From assembly GCA_016290385.1 (NCBI GenBank), contig JAEETO010000010.1:1-40558 (forward strand): a stretch of 40,558 nucleotides of DNA, in the 5' to 3' direction. Each line of letters starts with the position of its first letter. Position 1 is the stretch's first letter. A program made the position numbers and the translations under genes. Below the pieces are notes generated by a model, which was not told the DNA's origin, did not search any database, and worked only from the letters and a program-made list of their open reading frames with translations. Below are positions 40,059 through 40,558 of the stretch, one piece after another. Source of the stretch: Bacteroidales bacterium (GTDB taxonomy: Bacteria; Bacteroidota; Bacteroidia; Bacteroidales; UBA932).

Positions 40059-40532
40059 ATGATGGTTATACAAGGAACATATACCTACGAATATCCCCGT
40101 CCTGCCGTGACGACGGACTGTGTACTCTTCTGCCAGGACCATGAGGAAGGGCTTTCGGTCCTGCTCATCGAGCGGGGCGGCGAACCTTACAAAGGCTGCT
40201 GGGCCTTCCCGGGTGGATTTCTGGAAATGGATGAAACCGTGGAAGAGGGAGCTGTACGTGAGTTGCAAGAGGAAACGGGCCTGATCCTTTCGCTGGATGA
40301 CGGCCGTCTCAAGCAACTGGGTTGCTACTCGAAGGTAGACCGAGATCCGCGAGGCCGCGTCATCACCATCGCATTCTACGCGATCGTCGACAAGGCCGAA
40401 GTCAAGGGCAGCGACGACGCCCGTGACGCCCGGTGGCTCCCTGTCTCGGCCCTGCCGCCCCTGGCCTTCGACCATGATGTGGTCCTTCGGGATGCACTTC
40501 GGCGGCTGGAAACGGACTCGCACATGCACTGA
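40059..40532 (+). CDS. Nudix hydrolase (ADP-ribose pyrophosphatase-like)
   Basis: This 157-residue cytoplasmic protein has a complete Nudix box at residues 53-75 (GFLEMDE through REL.EETGL), fitting GX5EX7REUXEEXGU with metal-binding Glu71 and Glu72. The N-terminal YEYPRPAVTTDCVLF and Pro-Gly-Gly before the box resemble the ADP-ribose/NUDT-like subgroup in Bacteroidota. It cleaves a nucleoside diphosphate linked to another group, and the exact substrate is unknown. The gene is complete; the last 26 bases of the window hold nothing recognisable. Confidence 0.93.
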   Translation: MMVIQGTYTYEYPRPAVTTDCVLFCQDHEEGLSVLLIERGGEPYKGCWAFPGGFLEMDETVEEGAVRELQEETGLILSLDDGRLKQLGCYSKVDRDPRGRVITIAFYAIVDKAEVKGSDDARDARWLPVSALPPLAFDHDVVLRDALRRLETDSHMH

Positions 40533-40558
40533 ATCATACCGACGAGGACGTTTAGATT

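Noticed and set aside
1-40558. Mobile element or genomic island boundaries
   Set aside because: No transposase, integrase or phage gene and no flanking target-site duplication was found; the palindromes are too short to be insertion sequences.

Overview
This window is a GC-rich piece of a Bacteroidota chromosome, most likely from an anaerobic, polysaccharide-degrading member of the Bacteroidales. The signs are a SusD-type glycan-binding protein, many lipoproteins with Bacteroidota-style lipoboxes, DUF4957/DUF5123-like and DUF4861 proteins, TAnnTTTG promoter boxes in place of sigma70 boxes, and almost no Shine-Dalgarno sequences. The genus cannot be fixed from the sequence. No phage, transposase, CRISPR array or resistance gene was seen.

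Positions 1-16980 (+) form one long operon-like run for pectin and uronate use, and it begins before the window. It contains a 5'-truncated SusD-like protein, a giant lipoprotein with four tandem beta-helix modules, then uxaC, uxaA, uxaB, an ExuT-like MFS transporter, a DUF4861 lipoprotein, kduD, kduI, kdgK and eda. Galacturonate flows UxaC -> UxaB -> UxaA to KDG. Unsaturated uronates from lyases flow KduI -> KduD to KDG. KdgK and Eda then give pyruvate and glyceraldehyde-3-phosphate. Short REP-like hairpins sit between some of these genes, and related palindromes lie inside uxaA.

Positions 16970-23409 hold the most unusual block. A minus-strand LytTR two-component pair faces a plus-strand cassette of five genes: a secreted YD/RHS-like small protein, a Cthe_2159-like beta-helix surface protein, a VTC-type polyphosphate-polymerase-domain protein, a DUF4956 membrane protein and a DUF2490-like outer-membrane barrel. 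A 21-bp-spaced direct repeat in the divergent gap looks like a LytTR operator. This is my candidate for a poorly described system.

Positions 23406-26596 hold a divergent pair, an esterase lipoprotein (-) and a GH27 alpha-galactosidase (+). The gene-free stretch 26597-26980 carries tandem hairpin modules, a terminator-like palindrome, tRNA-Glu(CTC) on the minus strand and promoters in both directions.

Positions 26981-33233 (+) run grpE, dnaJ, an M23 metallopeptidase, anmK, a small lipoprotein, a 63-residue protein and an SH3-domain protein, with several overlapping stop/start codons. A minus-strand S9-type peptidase follows. Next comes a tightly overlapped plus-strand trio (C_GCAxxG_C_C protein, HAD-like protein, endonuclease/exonuclease/phosphatase). 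The window ends with a minus-strand M1 peptidase lipoprotein, an apparently exported flavin-reductase-like protein, a secreted protein of unknown function and a Nudix hydrolase.
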